From Phoebastria nigripes (Eukaryota > Chordata > Aves > Procellariiformes > Diomedeidae): DNA of 64,000 nt. The translations under genes and the position numbers were made by a program. The stretch covers positions 1,506,976 to 1,570,975 of the forward strand of contig JAYKAV010000467.1 in the NCBI GenBank assembly GCA_035582835.1, read 5' to 3'. Positions 1 through 39,769 of this stretch are shown piece after piece (position 1 is the first letter of the stretch; each line of letters begins with the position of its first letter). The notes under the pieces were generated by a model that was given only the letters and a program-made list of their open reading frames with translations, was not told the origin of the DNA and searched no databases.

Positions 1-481
1 ACTCCACGTAGCATCGGTTGCATGATGTGTAGAGGGGACCCTCTGAACATCCAACCCAGCACCGGCAGTCGGGGTGCCAGGAGGAGCTGTGCTTCAGTAC
101 CAACCACTTCTGAAGCAGCTCGAACNCCTTCATATGCTGCCAATATCTCTTTCTCAGTTGGAGTATAGCGGGCCTCAGATCCTCTGTATCCCCGACTCCA
201 AAACCCCAGGGGTCGACCTCGAGTCTCCCCTGGTGCTTTCCGCCACAGGCTCCAGGTAGGGCCATTCTCCCCGGCTGCGGTTTAGAGCACGTTTTTTACA
301 TCTTGTCCGGCCCGCACTGGCCCAAGGGCTACTGCCTGAACTATCTCCCGTTTAATTTGTTCAAAGGCTTGTTGTTGCTCAGGGCCCCATTTGAAGTCAT
401 TCTTCTTCCNGGNCACTTGATAGANAGGGCTNNCGATCTGACTGTAATCTGGAATATGCATTCTCCAAAAACCCAGAACAC
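1..481 (-). pseudogene. ERV pol remainder downstream of the RT fingers/palm, broken
   Basis: The minus-strand sequence continues pol past the intact RT segment into what should be the RT connection and start of RNase H. No long open frame survives: stops and probable frameshifts interrupt it, and N bases cluster at 410-433. Assignment rests on colinearity with the RT segment just upstream and on short retroviral-looking stretches in different frames. The start is cut by the window edge. Confidence 0.6.
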
Positions 482-1105
482 CTAAGAAGGCTTGTGCTTT
501 TTGCTAGTTGGTGGAGACATGGCTGTTATTTTATCGATCACATCCATTGGGATGTGACGACGCCCATCTTGCCATTTTATTCCTAAAAACTGGATCTCTT
601 GTGCAGGTCCCTTGACCTTACTTTGTTTTATGGCAAAACCGGCATTCAGAAGGATTTGGATTATTCTCTCCCCTTTCTCAAAACCTTCTTCTGCTGTGTG
701 GCCCCATATGATGATGTCATCAATGTACTGCATGTGTTCCGGAGCCTCACCCTGTTCCAGTGCGGTGTGGATCAGTCCATGGCAAATGGTGGGGCTGTGT
801 TTCCACCCCTGGGGCAGTTGATTCCAGGGGTACTGGGTGCCCCTCCAAGTGAAAGCAAACTGTGGCCTGCACTGTGCTGCCAAAGGGATTGAGAAAAACA
901 CATTAGCGATATCAGTGGTGGCATACCACTTGGCTGCCTTTGACTCCAGTTCNTATTGAAGTTCTAGCATGTCTGGCACAGCAGCACTCAATGGTGGCGT
1001 GACTTCGTTCAGGACACGATAGTCTGCTGTTGGTCTCCACTTTCCATTAGACTTTCGCACTGGCCATATGGGACTGTTAAAGGGTGAGCGAGTCTTGTTG
1101 ATCAC
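482..1105 (-). pseudogene. ERV pol: reverse transcriptase fingers/palm segment
   Basis: A 207-residue open stretch matches the retroviral reverse transcriptase core, the enzyme that copies viral RNA into DNA. The first catalytic aspartate is D65 in the TTDIANVFF motif, LPQGWKHSP is at 97-105, and the YIDD active-site box is at 127-130, so all three metal-binding aspartates are present. The start methionine is internal to pol and is not a real initiation site, because pol is made as a Gag-Pol polyprotein. One unresolved residue falls at position 51. The frame ends at 482, where pol would normally continue, so the enzyme is truncated and presumed inactive. Confidence 0.92.
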
Positions 1106-1146
1106 TCCCTGGCTCTCCAGTCGACGAATCAGCTTGTGGATGGGAA

Positions 1147-1392
1147 TCAGTGCACTGTTGCAGTGGCGATCGGCACCTGTTGTTCTTCGACCCTCAGCAA
1201 CCCCACAACAGAAGGGTGCTTTGAGAGACCAGGCAAGCTGGACAGTTGTTTAATATCCTCCGTCTCCAAGGCAGCTACACCAAAAGCCCACCGGTACCCT
1301 TTTGGGTCCTTGAAATACCCTCTCCTGAGGTAGCCTATGCCAAGGATGCACGGAGCCTCTGGGCACCCGTCACAATGGGGTGCTTTTGCCAC
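1147..1392 (-). pseudogene. ERV protease C-terminus / pol linker, shifted frame
   Basis: This 81-residue minus-strand frame overlaps the end of the protease frame in another phase and lies just ahead of the RT segment. It contains the glycine-rich CILGIGYLRRGYF stretch expected after a retroviral protease, followed by a linker leading into RT. The change of frame against 1335-1610 means an indel has occurred or that ambiguous bases disrupt the true frame. Identification is mainly by position between protease and RT. Confidence 0.65.
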
Positions 1393-1610
1393 TCATTCCC
1401 GGTTAGGCTCACTTCAACCTCCAATACAGTCAGCTCTTGCGATCCCCCTGTCACTCCAGAAATACAAATGGGTTCTGCCCCTTTATAGCTTGATGGCATC
1501 AGGGTACACTGTGCACCGGTGTCTACGAGAGCCTTATACTCCTGTGNGTCTGATGTGCCAGGCCATCGAATCCACACAGTCCAGTAAACTCGGTTGTCCC
1601 TTTCCTCCAC
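1335..1610 (-). pseudogene. ERV aspartic protease fragment
   Basis: The translation carries the retropepsin active-site signature ALVDTGAQCTLMPS, with the catalytic DTGA at residues 30-33. Retropepsins dimerise, each monomer giving one aspartate, and cut the Gag and Pol polyproteins. About 30 residues precede the signature, as is usual. The frame is closed downstream and continues in another phase at 1147-1392, so this copy is broken. One residue (22) is unresolved. Confidence 0.88.
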
Positions 1611-1631
1611 CTGGCTGGAGGCAGGGCCCCT

Positions 1632-2210
1632 CTAGTCCTGGTCATNNTATTCNCTANCCANTTCTTNNAANTANGAATCAGGAGTCCCTTTATTAAGATC
1701 GGAAGTGGAATCAGCCCTTCTGCTCAGTCTGGGGAACTGCTCACTGGCAACTGGAGCAGCAGTTTTCCTGGAAGAACCCCCTTTTGTGATTGTTTTTCCT
1801 TGCAATTCATGTACCCGTGCCTCTAGGGTTGAGGTAGATTTTCCACCCCACTTCCTCATGTCTTCTCTGTNGTCACGCAGGTGAAACCACAGGGTGCCCC
1901 TGGGTGTGTATCCACGATTTCTTCTCTCTTGAGCAGAGGGACGCTTACTCCTAATGGCTGAGATACTGGCCCGTGCAGGTGGGGAGGAGGACATATCCTT
2001 GTTGAGTTGCTGGACCTCCCAAGACAGTTTCTCCACAGCAGAGACGCAGGCCCGTAGGGAGGAGGAGAGACTTTCTTCATATTGCCGGAGTTGGCCAGCC
2101 AGTTCATCCACCGTTTGTTCCTCTCCATCTTTGCAGGCCATTACTGCCAATGAGTTGGCATGCAATGCTGGTGCGCTCCGTACAAATTCCGCCACATGGG
2201 TGGGGTGCAT
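1632..2210 (-). pseudogene. ERV gag-like frame, C-terminal part
   Basis: A 192-residue minus-strand frame lies between the 5' gag-like frame and the protease. Residues of roughly 30-75 are rich in Glu, Gln and Leu and could form a coiled coil. The tail is Arg/Lys/Ser rich and ends in a run of unresolved residues caused by N bases at 1646-1674. I see no intact CCHC zinc knuckle, but one could be hidden by the ambiguous bases. The call as gag rests on position (LTR, then this, then protease). It overlaps the 2141-2479 frame by 70 bases in another phase, which indicates a frameshift. Confidence 0.6.
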
Positions 2211-2479
2211 TTGACTTCATCTGGATCTTTGGGTAACTGCTCGTTGTTCAGGTCATCATAAATCACCTCCAGCACAGCTAATTCCCTCAGGTACTGGATA
2301 CCTCTCTCCATGGTGGTCCACTTGCCTGGGTGACATAGAACATCTTCCTTGAAGGGATACCTCTCCTTCACGCCTGACAGGAGTCGCCTCCAGAGGCTCA
2401 GGGCTTGTGCCCCTTGCCCAATTGCTTTGTCAATGCCCCCTTCCCTCCAGTAGGATGGGGGAGAGAATCGGGAGGGCAC
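2141..2479 (-). pseudogene. ERV gag-like frame, 5' piece fused to LTR sequence
   Basis: A 112-residue minus-strand frame contains a Trp/Tyr-rich hydrophobic block that reads like an internal part of Gag. The first ~10 codons are not gag: they lie in LTR sequence, because the plus-strand stretch gatgggggagagaatcggg at 2455-2473 is shared with the LTR copies at 30562 and 55206. The methionine is therefore fortuitous. The normal LTR end, primer-binding site and leader are missing at this junction, so a deletion joined the LTR directly to gag. Confidence 0.6.
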
Positions 2480-2955
2480 AAGTAGGAAAACTCATGGGTT
2501 GAGATAAAAACAGTTCAATAATTGAAATAAAACAAAGTAGAACAGTAATAGTAACAGTGATAACAACAACAATAATAGAACATACAAAGCAGGCGATGCA
2601 CAATGCAACTGCTCACCACCTGCCAACCGATGGGTAGCCCAATACGTGAGAGCCCAACCCATGACACCAGAGCCCCCCACCCCCACTTAGTTTTCTACTG
2701 AGCATGACGTCGCATGGTATGGAATACCCCATTGGCCAGCTGGGTCAAACACCCCGGCTATGCTCCCCCTGCCAGCTTCCCATGCACCTGGCAGGGCATG
2801 GGAGGCTGAAAAGTCCCTGGTGCAAGCATCACCCAGCACCACCCAAAACATCAATGGGCCATCAACGCTCCTATTATGCCAAACCCAAAACACAGCACCC
2901 CCACCCCAGCTACTGGGAAGAAAGTTCTCTCTGGCCCAGCCGGAACCAGGACAAA
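2445..2955 (-). mobile_element. ERV 5' LTR (3' end deleted)
   Basis: Several blocks match the LTR copies at 30562-31148 and 55206-55596 in the same order and orientation: the gatgggggagag block, gggttgagataaa, the gagcatgacgtc block near 2700, the tggtatggaat block, and the inverted start of the LTR near 2910-2955. LTR sense is the minus strand, which agrees with the gag and pol direction. The terminal part corresponding to the first ~60 bases of the 55206 copy is absent. Confidence 0.8.
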
Positions 2956-2992
2956 GATACTAGCTATTAGTACGAGCAATAATCCCCCAAGG

Positions 2993-3160
2993 TAACTAAT
3001 TTCTATTTTCAACTGTTTGGGACAGCTTCAGACACTAAACCTACAGGTGCCTAGGTGGATAGATACTTGGGCAAATAATCCCCAGCCCACCTCTNCTTAA
3101 GCTGAATCCCACATTGCATTCATGGTGCAACTTACACAAAACTGATATGCAAAAAGTTAT
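2993..3160. repeat. Unrecognised dispersed repeat, copy A
   Basis: This stretch is similar to 6437-6600 in the same orientation. Shared blocks include tttctatt.tcaact, tgggacag.ttcaga, cacctct.ct.a.ctgaat and caaaactga.atgcaaaa. I estimate well over 65 percent identity by eye with small indels. It is not CR1 or the LTR family described here. I do not recognise the family. Confidence 0.6.
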
Positions 3161-3239
3161 TCAGCAACAGTATGAAAATGAGCCCCATAAAANATAGTGG
3201 AAAGTTTCCACATTTCCAGATAGATCCCTATTCAGGGTT

Positions 3240-5135
3240 CTGTCTGGAAGAATTCCATGGGATATGGCCCTGATGAGAAGGAGGGTCCAGGAAAGCTGTT
3301 TGATTTTCAAGGATGGTCCATCCTCACATGCAGGAAATAAAGCAAAGGATGTCTGTATGCGTGAAAATGGAGCTCCTGACCAAACTCAAGATGCAAAAAG
3401 GAAGCATACAAGAGGTGGAAGCAGGGAAGAACATAGAGAAACTGTCTTAGCATGCATAGATAGGGCTAGGAAAGCCAGAACCCATCTGGAGTTTAATCTG
3501 GTGAGGAATATGAAAAGCAAAACTAAAACCTACAGGTATATCAGCAACAAAAAGAAGACTAGGGAAAATGTGGGCCCACTGCTAAATGGGGCAGGGGAAC
3601 TGGCGACAAAGGACACGAAAAAGGCTGAGCTACTCAATGCTTCTTTACCACGGTCTTTAGTGGTAAGACTGGACTTTAGCAACCGTAGGTCCCTGAGACC
3701 ACTAGAAAGTCTGGAGCAAGGAAGGCATACCCTTGGTGGAGGAGGATCACTTAGGGAACACTTACACGAACTGGACATACACAAGTCTATGGTACTTGAC
3801 TGGATGCACCCACAACTGGCTGATGTCATTGCAAGACCACTCTCAATTATCTTGGAAAGGTCACAGTGAGCAGGAGAGGTTTCTGAGGATTGGAAGGGAG
3901 CCAAGGTCACCTATGTCTTCAAGAAGGAAGATCCAGAAAATACAGGTCAGTCAACCTCACCTCCGTCTCTGGGAAGGTGATGGAGCAAATAATCCTGGAA
4001 ACCACCTCCAGACACATAAGGGACAAGAAGGTAGCAGTCAGCATAGATTTATGAAGAGAAGATCACGCCTGACCAACTTGATAGCCTTCTACAACATGGT
4101 GTCTAGTTTGATGGATGAGGGGAGAACAGTGGATGANGTCTACCTTTACTTTAGCAAGGCTCCTGACTGTCTCCCATAACACCCTCATAAATAAGCTGAT
4201 AAAGTACAGACTAGGTAAGTAGACAGTGAGATCAAAAAATGGCTGAAGGGCCAGGCCCAGAGGGTTGCGATCAGTAGCACAAAGTCCAGTTGGAGGACAC
4301 TCACTAGTGGTGTACCCCAGGGGTCAATAGTGGGGCCAGTACTGTTTAACATCTTCATTAATGACCTTGATGATAGAACAGAATGAGCCTTTAACAAGTT
4401 TGCAGATGATACAAGGCTGTGAGAAGTGCTTGATACACCAGATGGTTGTGCTGCTACCATTCAGAGGGACCTCAGCAGACCGGAGAAATAGGCAAAGAGG
4501 AATCTCATGATGTTCAATAAAGGTAAATGCCAAATCCTGCACCCAGGGAGGAAAAAGCCCATGGACCAGAAAAGGCCAGGGACCAACCTGCTGGAAAGCA
4601 GCTTTGCAGAAAAGTACCCAGCACTCCTGGTGGACACTAAAGTGACTATAAACCAGCAATGTGCCCTTGCAGCAACAGGGCCAACAGCATCCTGGGTTGC
4701 ATTAGCAAGAGTGCTGTCAGCAGGTTGAGGGAGGTGATCCTTCCTATGAGGAGAGGCTGAAAGAGCTGGGACTGTTCTGCCTGGAGAAGAAAAGGCTCAG
4801 GGGGATCTCACCAATGGGTAAAAGTATCTGATGGAGCCAAAGAAAGGGAGAGTAAAGAAGAGGAAGTCAGACTTTTCTCAGTAGTATCCAGCAATGGGGC
4901 AAGACACAATGGGTGCATGTGTGAAATGAAATACAGAAAACTCCATTCAAACCTAAGAAAATTTTGCTTTAAGAATGCTCAAACACTGGAACAGGTTTGT
5001 AGGTTTTACAGATACTCAAAGCCTGACTGGACACAAGCCTGAGCAACCTGCTTTAGGTGACTGTGTTTTAAGCAGGGAGGTTGGACTAGATTATCTGCAG
5101 TGGTCCCTTCCAATCTCAATAATTGTGTACTCAAA
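3240..5135 (+). mobile_element. CR1 LINE, degraded, plus strand
   Basis: Broken plus-strand frames (3264-3869, 3733-4179, 4507-4728) match successive parts of the CR1 ORF2 reverse transcriptase, including a KTRENVGPLLN block near 3560. The downstream part matches the C-terminal region seen more intact at 14912-15679. The element ends near 5100-5130 with a CR1-like 3' end (tggtcccttccaatctcaat). It starts inside ORF2, so it is 5'-truncated as usual for CR1. Stops and indels show that it is old and not functional. Confidence 0.88.
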
Positions 5136-6436
5136 GCATGGGAAAAGGAACTAATGTGAGAAAGGCCATTCCAAAAAACAGGAGAATTAATGCAACATTC
5201 TTATTTATTGGTTTATTTTATGATTTCTCACCTTTTTTATAAATGTAATTTTTCTACATCTCCCATTTTATATACCATTCCCAGTCCACCATAGAGCTGG
5301 TGGTTTTTTTGGTGTGTTTTTTGTTTGTTATAAAATCAACACCATTTATAGTCACATTACAGGTAACTGAAAACTGATTGAAAAAAAAAAAAAGCGTTTG
5401 TTCTTTTATAACTAGTTCTATGATTTACTGAGCACATTTTCAGAAATTCAAATACCAAATACATGCACTGCAGTTGGCATATACAAATGATATGCACAAT
5501 TATAACACGCAAAAATTCATCCTTTTCAAGACAAAAATCAAAATGTGTAATCTTTCTTCAAATTTTTTCCCCAGTTTTTCCAATTTTAGAGGGAGCAGTC
5601 ACCATGGGTAATGAAAACCATCATTTGAAAAAAACAGAAAATTCTCTTCTCTATTCCTGTAAAGTGACAGTGTCAGGCTGGTTCTTAACTTCAGCCAAAA
5701 CTTCTGGAAGTCTTCCACCCTGCAGCTATCCACTTAATAGTGCAACTTAAGTTTTGGGTCTCTCCCAGCAAATATGCACTACATATGAAGCCTGTTTAAT
5801 TACAACATTCCCTTGATATGGCCATGCCTCACTTGGTATCATTTTACAATGTTAAGACTCTAGACTGACATAGAAACTGACAGCCTGTATCTTGTATAGA
5901 TATTAAAATACAGAAGTACAGTGAATTAATTCTAAAATGCATACTAATCATAGAAATAATACACACTATACAAAGATTAAATTATTATCTTTCATTTATT
6001 TGTACAATATTTTTTCCTTTCTCCGAATTTGTGGTCCTAATATCTGCTCTGTTTTGGAAGGAATTTTTCCTCTATAGAGGTGCATCTACATGTGATGGAA
6101 ACCTCTAACTCAGCTCTCAGATTGGTGACTACACTATGTCTGAAGCAAAAACTAGTGATTGAGATGAGACAATAAGCCCACAAAGCTCCTCCCTTTCAAA
6201 ACAGAGCAGGCATTAGGACCACAAATTCAGTGGTGCAAAAAACAAAGTTTTGCAAAAAACAGTTTTGAAGGACTATATTCGATATTTCTAACTTGAAATG
6301 TGATCCACTCTCTGCCTTGTACTGTACCTCAAGCCTGTTTCTGTCCAGGAATTCTTCACGCTGGCTAGGGAAGCGTGAGAGATTCATACATAGAAGACTG
6401 ATCTTAAAAACCTGCTAACAGGAGCAATAAAAACTC
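5136..6436. other. Intergenic sequence, nothing identified
   Basis: AT-rich sequence downstream of ERCC8 and upstream of the repeat copy B. It contains a short A tract near 5381 and no exon-like or repeat structure that I recognise. Several tttatt motifs (minus-strand AATAAA) occur, for example near 5208 and 5995, and could serve as distal poly(A) signals if the ERCC8 3' UTR runs this far. Confidence 0.5.
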
Positions 6437-6600
6437 TAAACTAGTTTCTATTCTCAACTTTCTGGGACAGATTCAGATAGTAGTTGATGGGGTGCCCATA
6501 TAAACACTTGAATAGATGATCCCAGAAAGAGGTACACCTCTTTCTGAACTGAATACTGCATTTATGGAGAAACTTAAGCAAAACTGAAAATGCAAAAGAA
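6437..6600. repeat. Unrecognised dispersed repeat, copy B
   Basis: This is the second copy of the repeat at 2993-3160, in the same orientation. The first ~40 bases are the best conserved (ctagtttctattctcaact, then tgggacagattcaga). The two copies lie about 3.4 kb apart, with the old CR1 between them. Confidence 0.6.
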
Positions 6601-6799
6601 CAGGCACAAAATCCTGTTGGCTCCCACAGCACACAAGCACTTGAAAATGGATGCAGTCTGCTCCATCTAGACATTGATAAAAATAGGCTGGAAGTATCCC
6701 TGAGCTAGTCCTTCATCAGGCAAAATCCTCTGTATCATGTCTCTTGGAAACATAGGGATTATCTCCTTATGTGTTAGTGATATCAGAAACAATGCAATA

Positions 6800-7094
6800 T
6801 TAACTGGTCCCAAGGGCTTTTATTTTTCCTTTATCAGCTGTTCAACGCTGAATAAAGTATAGCAATGCATAAGGCGAAGTATAAAAGTCAGTAAGTATGA
6901 AAAAGCAATCCTTTAGATTTAACTCTAACAGTGAAAACACAGAGAACAGAGGAAACTTATCTCTGAAAAACCTTGCTCTAACAGAACTGTACCAAAAATC
7001 CAGTTGTAATAAATCTGACAATATCCAATTCTGTAGACAAAGTCCGTGAACGCAGTGCCTGAATGTCAATTTTATATCAGCACATAGTTGAAAT
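6800..7094 (-). other. ERCC8: Probable ERCC8 3' UTR (proximal end)
   Basis: This is the stretch between the ERCC8 stop codon and the first canonical poly(A) signal. It has no long open frame in the gene's phase. The downstream boundary is inferred only from the AATAAA. Confidence 0.45.
6819..6824 (-). terminator. Candidate ERCC8 poly(A) signal AATAAA
   Basis: A canonical minus-strand AATAAA lies about 270 bases past the ERCC8 stop. Cleavage would fall at roughly 6790-6808. T-rich minus-strand sequence follows. It is the first canonical hexamer I noticed after the stop; use of more distal sites cannot be excluded. Confidence 0.45.
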
Positions 7095-36070
<28,976 letters not shown>

Positions 36071-36370
36071 GGCGGGACCGCGAAGCCGCTCCACACCACT
36101 CCGCCATCTTGGGCCAGGGGTGGCTGGGATTGGCTCGGGGCAGGCCGGCCTCCACCAACGGCGAGCGGCGTTGCTGGCATGCCCGCCACCGATGGGCGGA
36201 GTCGGGCAGGCACGGGGGCGCCGGTGAGCGTGGTCAGCTGGGCAGGGCAGGACAGGACGCGGGACGGCGCGCGCGCACGTGACGCAGCCCGCCGGGGGCG
36301 GGACTGGCGGCGCCGCGGCGGGTCCGTTGGTGGCGGCGACCTTGGCGGCGCGAGGCGCGTGCCCGCCGGG
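36071..36370. promoter_or_regulatory. Bidirectional ERCC8/NDUFAF2 promoter
   Basis: Only 300 bp separate the two divergent start codons. No TATA box is seen. Visible candidate sites are a YY1-type AAGATGGCGG on the minus strand (36101-36110), 31 bp upstream of the ERCC8 ATG; an inverted CCAAT (36129-36133) pointing toward ERCC8; an E-box CACGTGAC (36276-36283); and GC boxes at 36194-36200 and 36294-36303 (GGGGGCGGGA). These are typical of TATA-less bidirectional promoters. The transcription start sites are not known from sequence alone. Confidence 0.85.
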
Positions 36371-36497
36371 ATGAGCCGGCCCTGGCAGGCGCTGCGCGCC
36401 CTGCGGCTGTGGCTCCTCGGGCCCGCCAAGGAGCTGGTGGGCACCGACCAGTTCGGCAACAAGTACTACCGGGTGCCCCAGCACGAGACCCGCGCAG
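36371..36497 (+). CDS. NDUFAF2: NDUFAF2 (mimitin) coding exon 1, partial gene
   Basis: NDUFAF2 is a mitochondrial assembly factor for respiratory complex I. It is a paralogue of the structural subunit NDUFA12 and binds late assembly intermediates. This exon gives 42 residues plus one base: MSRPWQALRALRLWLLGPAK, then ELVGTDQFGNKYYRVPQHET. The family motif VGTDQFGNKYY is at residues 23-33 and is identical in human. The start was chosen because it places that motif at the same distance from Met as in human; the frame is open further upstream to 36179 but only through GC-rich sequence. The donor is GCAG|GTAGG at 36498. The other exons (human has four) are not found in this window, so the gene continues past 64000. 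Confidence 0.95.
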
Positions 36498-39400
36498 GTA
36501 GGCACGGAGGGCCGCCGGGCCGCCCCGGTGGGGCGAAGGGCTGCCTGCCGGCGGGGGCCGCGGCCGTGGGCCCGGCGGGCCGGGGGTGGCGGCGGCTGCA
36601 GGTGGCTGAAATCAAAAGTGCGTAGGGAGCCGTGCGCGTACGAGCGCCCGGGCGTGCTGCCTCTGCCCGCCGAGCGGGAGCGCCGGGCGCTTCTGCGGAG
36701 AGCCCCCGAGGCGCCGGCGGAGCGCGGTCCTGCGTGGTCCGTGACCACGTTGCTGCTGTCTGTAGACAGTGGGGCGGTTTGGCGGCTGCTGCTGCTGCCC
36801 GGTTACAAAGAAGAGCGACTTCTAACTGCAGGGAGGGGTGCGGCTGCTGAGGGGACAGGCCCGTTCTGCGCGGCTCGCTTCGAAAAGCGCGTTCAGTTGC
36901 TCACTAGGCTGATGCTCTAGTGCAAGAATAAACCTAAAGCCAGCCATCAAAAGATTTTAGAATGTAGGCAGCGCTCTGTAGTAGGTAGGTAGGCAGCAAT
37001 AAACAAATTGACTCTTCTTGATAATTCAGAGCACTTCTGCATATGTTTTTAAATGGAATTCCTGTATGTATGCTCGCTGCACGCCTGAGGAAAAATAGTT
37101 TTCTAGGTTTCTGCTTGTGTTCCTGGAGCCTGGGTGCTCTTACAGCATGTCCTCACATCATTCTTCTCGGATGCTATGCTTATACTGCACAGCTATGTGT
37201 AGTTTATTGAAGGCAGCTTCCCTGAAGGTGTCTAAGTGCACATGCTATAATATTTTACAGTCCTGTTTCCTCTCCTTGCACAGACTTGTTTATCTGCATG
37301 CTGTACTCCATACGTTTTGTATGACCACATCAACTAGAGCATCCCCAGGCTGTGGAGACTTTCTACTTGATATTCCTCAGAGTACAAGGAGAAGCAGAAA
37401 GTCTGAGGCTGTGCAGTCACTTAAGTCAGTATCCTTCCTAAAAGGAAGGGAGGGAAGGGGTGCACACCTTCCCTTCAGAAACACTAATGTCATCTGGAGT
37501 TACTTTGCCTTCAGAGCGGTTCCCTTGACCTGTTTTGCTATGCAACTTCATGAACAACTGGCAGTGACTCAAAAGTAGGTCTGCTCAAATAAGTGTTTGG
37601 GAAGGTGATGTGCACACCCTTTCATCAGCAGTGTGTTTTCCCTCTGGGTTAATATGACAGTGTAACACTTCCAGGCTTTCTGCATCTTGCTTTCAGCTTT
37701 TGGTCTTCTCACTGTTGGGGTCCATGGTGACTTGGAGGGGTGTACAAAAGGCTGTGTCTTCTAGCATACAGGAAGCAGTAAAAACTGCAGTCAGATTTCT
37801 TGTGATTATTGCAGAGTCAGTCATTATTTACCAGTAAAAATGACTTGTTTTACCATAAACACTTGCAGTCTTTTTCTCGATATTTGAATTTATGCTGGCA
37901 TGCCTTTCACAGTGAAAGCCCTCTGCTGAAACTTTAAGACTGATCTCTGTGTTTAGAACTTAATTATACGGTAGTTGTAGTACCATTAAGAGGGCAGGGG
38001 AGGTGGGGTGAAGTTGTGCTGATTTTGCTTTGAGCAGGGAGGGCTGGCTCTTAAATGCTTTGCAGTTGCAACTCTGGCTGATGTGAGTGAGAACAGCACT
38101 TCTAGAAATCTTAAGGCTCTTGCACATTAAATGTATGTTAGTGATACAGATGATACAATGCAGGTCTACTGAATTATCAGTACTCCTCTGTTATGAGATT
38201 TTCCTCTCTCATTCTTCCACTTGTCTTACTTTCTTTGTCTTGATCTGTTGAAAATTCTGCACCACCAGCTTGCACTGATGCAATGTTTTACTGCCACCAA
38301 AAGGGAGAGATCTCTTCCTCTTATTTTCTTTCTCCCTGCTGCTAACTTTTCACTGTCATTTATTTGACCTTCCTACAGAAAAATTTAATAGAAAAATGGA
38401 CTAAAATTACTTGATGAAGAATAAATTGTAAGCTAGAACTGGCACAGAAGTGGGAATGAAGAGGATGAGCTGTTAGATAGCATAAGGTTATACAAGATGT
38501 CTTGAAACAAAATCAAGAGCTAGAACTTTTACAGAGTCTCTAATACTTCCTAACCATAGTCACCTCAGTTTTCCTCTGCCTTCTAGTAGTTTGCTATTAA
38601 GATTTTAATTGCTCTGATCTGACCCAGTCAAATGCATATTATCTGGGAAAAATCATGTGTTTTAAAGAAATATGAAAAGGCAGAATAAGAAAAAAATACA
38701 CGGCGAAGGGCTAATGTTTTATTCACTCTTCCCATCCTTCTCTTCTGTCTTTGGAATGAAAGTAAGGGAGGGGTTATTATAATTTTGCTTTACAAACTGA
38801 AATTTGAGATACTCAAAAGTAATACCGCATCTTCCATAAATGTGTTCATTCACAGTGAGTTAATTCTCCCTTACTGTCCTTTTTTACGTAACTAGAGAAC
38901 AGGAGAGTGCATATGAAAAATACTACTACTAGAATTCTGTGTGAAAATACTACTTTTGAAAATTCTGTTTTCTGTTTAATTTACTGACATATATTTGACA
39001 CCGTGCACTGGCTGTCACTTTAGATGATCTAAAAAAACCTAACCCCTCAGCATCAGCAGAATGAAAGGACTCTGAATGAAGTAAGCAAGACTTCCCCAGA
39101 GGAAGAAAAAATAGATGGTGAAACCTTTTCATTAAAGTGTCAAAATTTGCTTTTTATTCTGTTGATTTGTTCTGTGTTATATTAATTGATGGAACTCACT
39201 GTTACAATCAGACACACTTGACCATGAGATGTGGGATGTAACAGTCATGAAGGAGGGAGGGAAATAAGTAGAATGAAAACAGCTTATTTCAGGAAAACGG
39301 GCTTCAATAAATTCAGAAAATGGATAGGAGAGAGCCTGTTAATGTCTAAACAGAATTAAGTAAAAAGGTGTGTAGGACAATACATACCTGTATCTCCTCC

Positions 39401-39769
39401 AACTGTTAAAGGCACAAGTGCAAATTACCCTAATGTGGATGAAGGCTAAGAAGTATAGCAATAAATTAACCTGGCTAAATCATGAGTTTTTAGTGACCTC
39501 AAAAGAAAAAAACCCTCCATGAATCAGTTTTACTTGCATGGGTGCTGGAAAAGTAGAGGAACAAGTAATAACTCGTAAGTATGCTCACAAGATAGTGAGT
39601 GAAAACCAATGTGAAATTGTTGGTTTGACAAGATAGGTTCTTATCAAAATTGTTTTCTCAGTGGACAATACTTCAATGTTTTTTAGACCTTTGTGTGTGC
39701 AAAATCTAAGACTGTGGATTATGAATTTGCTATGTGGGTGCATAGCAGGTTGGAAACTGTTCTTGGAAT
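36498..39769 (+). other. NDUFAF2: NDUFAF2 intron 1, proximal part
   Basis: The first ~400 bases belong to the CpG island; the rest is ordinary intronic sequence. A 153-codon open frame at 37117-37578 shows no family resemblance and is probably chance. No repeats are recognised. Confidence 0.7.

Larger units (their letters stand above)
1..2955 (-). mobile_element. Endogenous retrovirus fragment (5' LTR, gag, pro, partial pol), decayed
   Basis: On the minus strand the order is LTR (about 2955-2445), gag-like frames (2479-1632), protease (1610-1147) and reverse transcriptase (1105-482), then broken pol down to position 1. This is the normal retroviral order, so this is the 5' half of a provirus and the 3' half lies off the left edge. 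Reading frames shift between neighbouring pieces, with overlaps at 2141-2210 and 1335-1392. Many single N bases fall here, which fits an unresolved multicopy sequence. The LTR belongs to the same family as the copies at 30562, 55206 and 61897. One of those has a 5 bp target duplication, which is compatible with ERVL-like (class III) or some class I elements. The class is not certain from this fragment. It is a fossil with no sign of a complete protein set. Confidence 0.9.

Noticed and set aside
3264..4179. Possible host genes in the open frames at 3264-3869 and 3733-4179
   Set aside because: They are pieces of a decayed CR1 ORF2 in different frames, followed by a CR1 3' end.
36179..36370. Upstream in-frame extension of NDUFAF2 from an ATG at 36179
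   Set aside because: The extension is Arg/Gly-rich promoter sequence. Starting at 36371 gives the length and spacing to VGTDQFGNKYY seen in human NDUFAF2.
37117..37578. 153-codon open frame in NDUFAF2 intron 1
   Set aside because: Cys/Ser-rich translation with no family resemblance, no promoter or splice context; consistent with chance.
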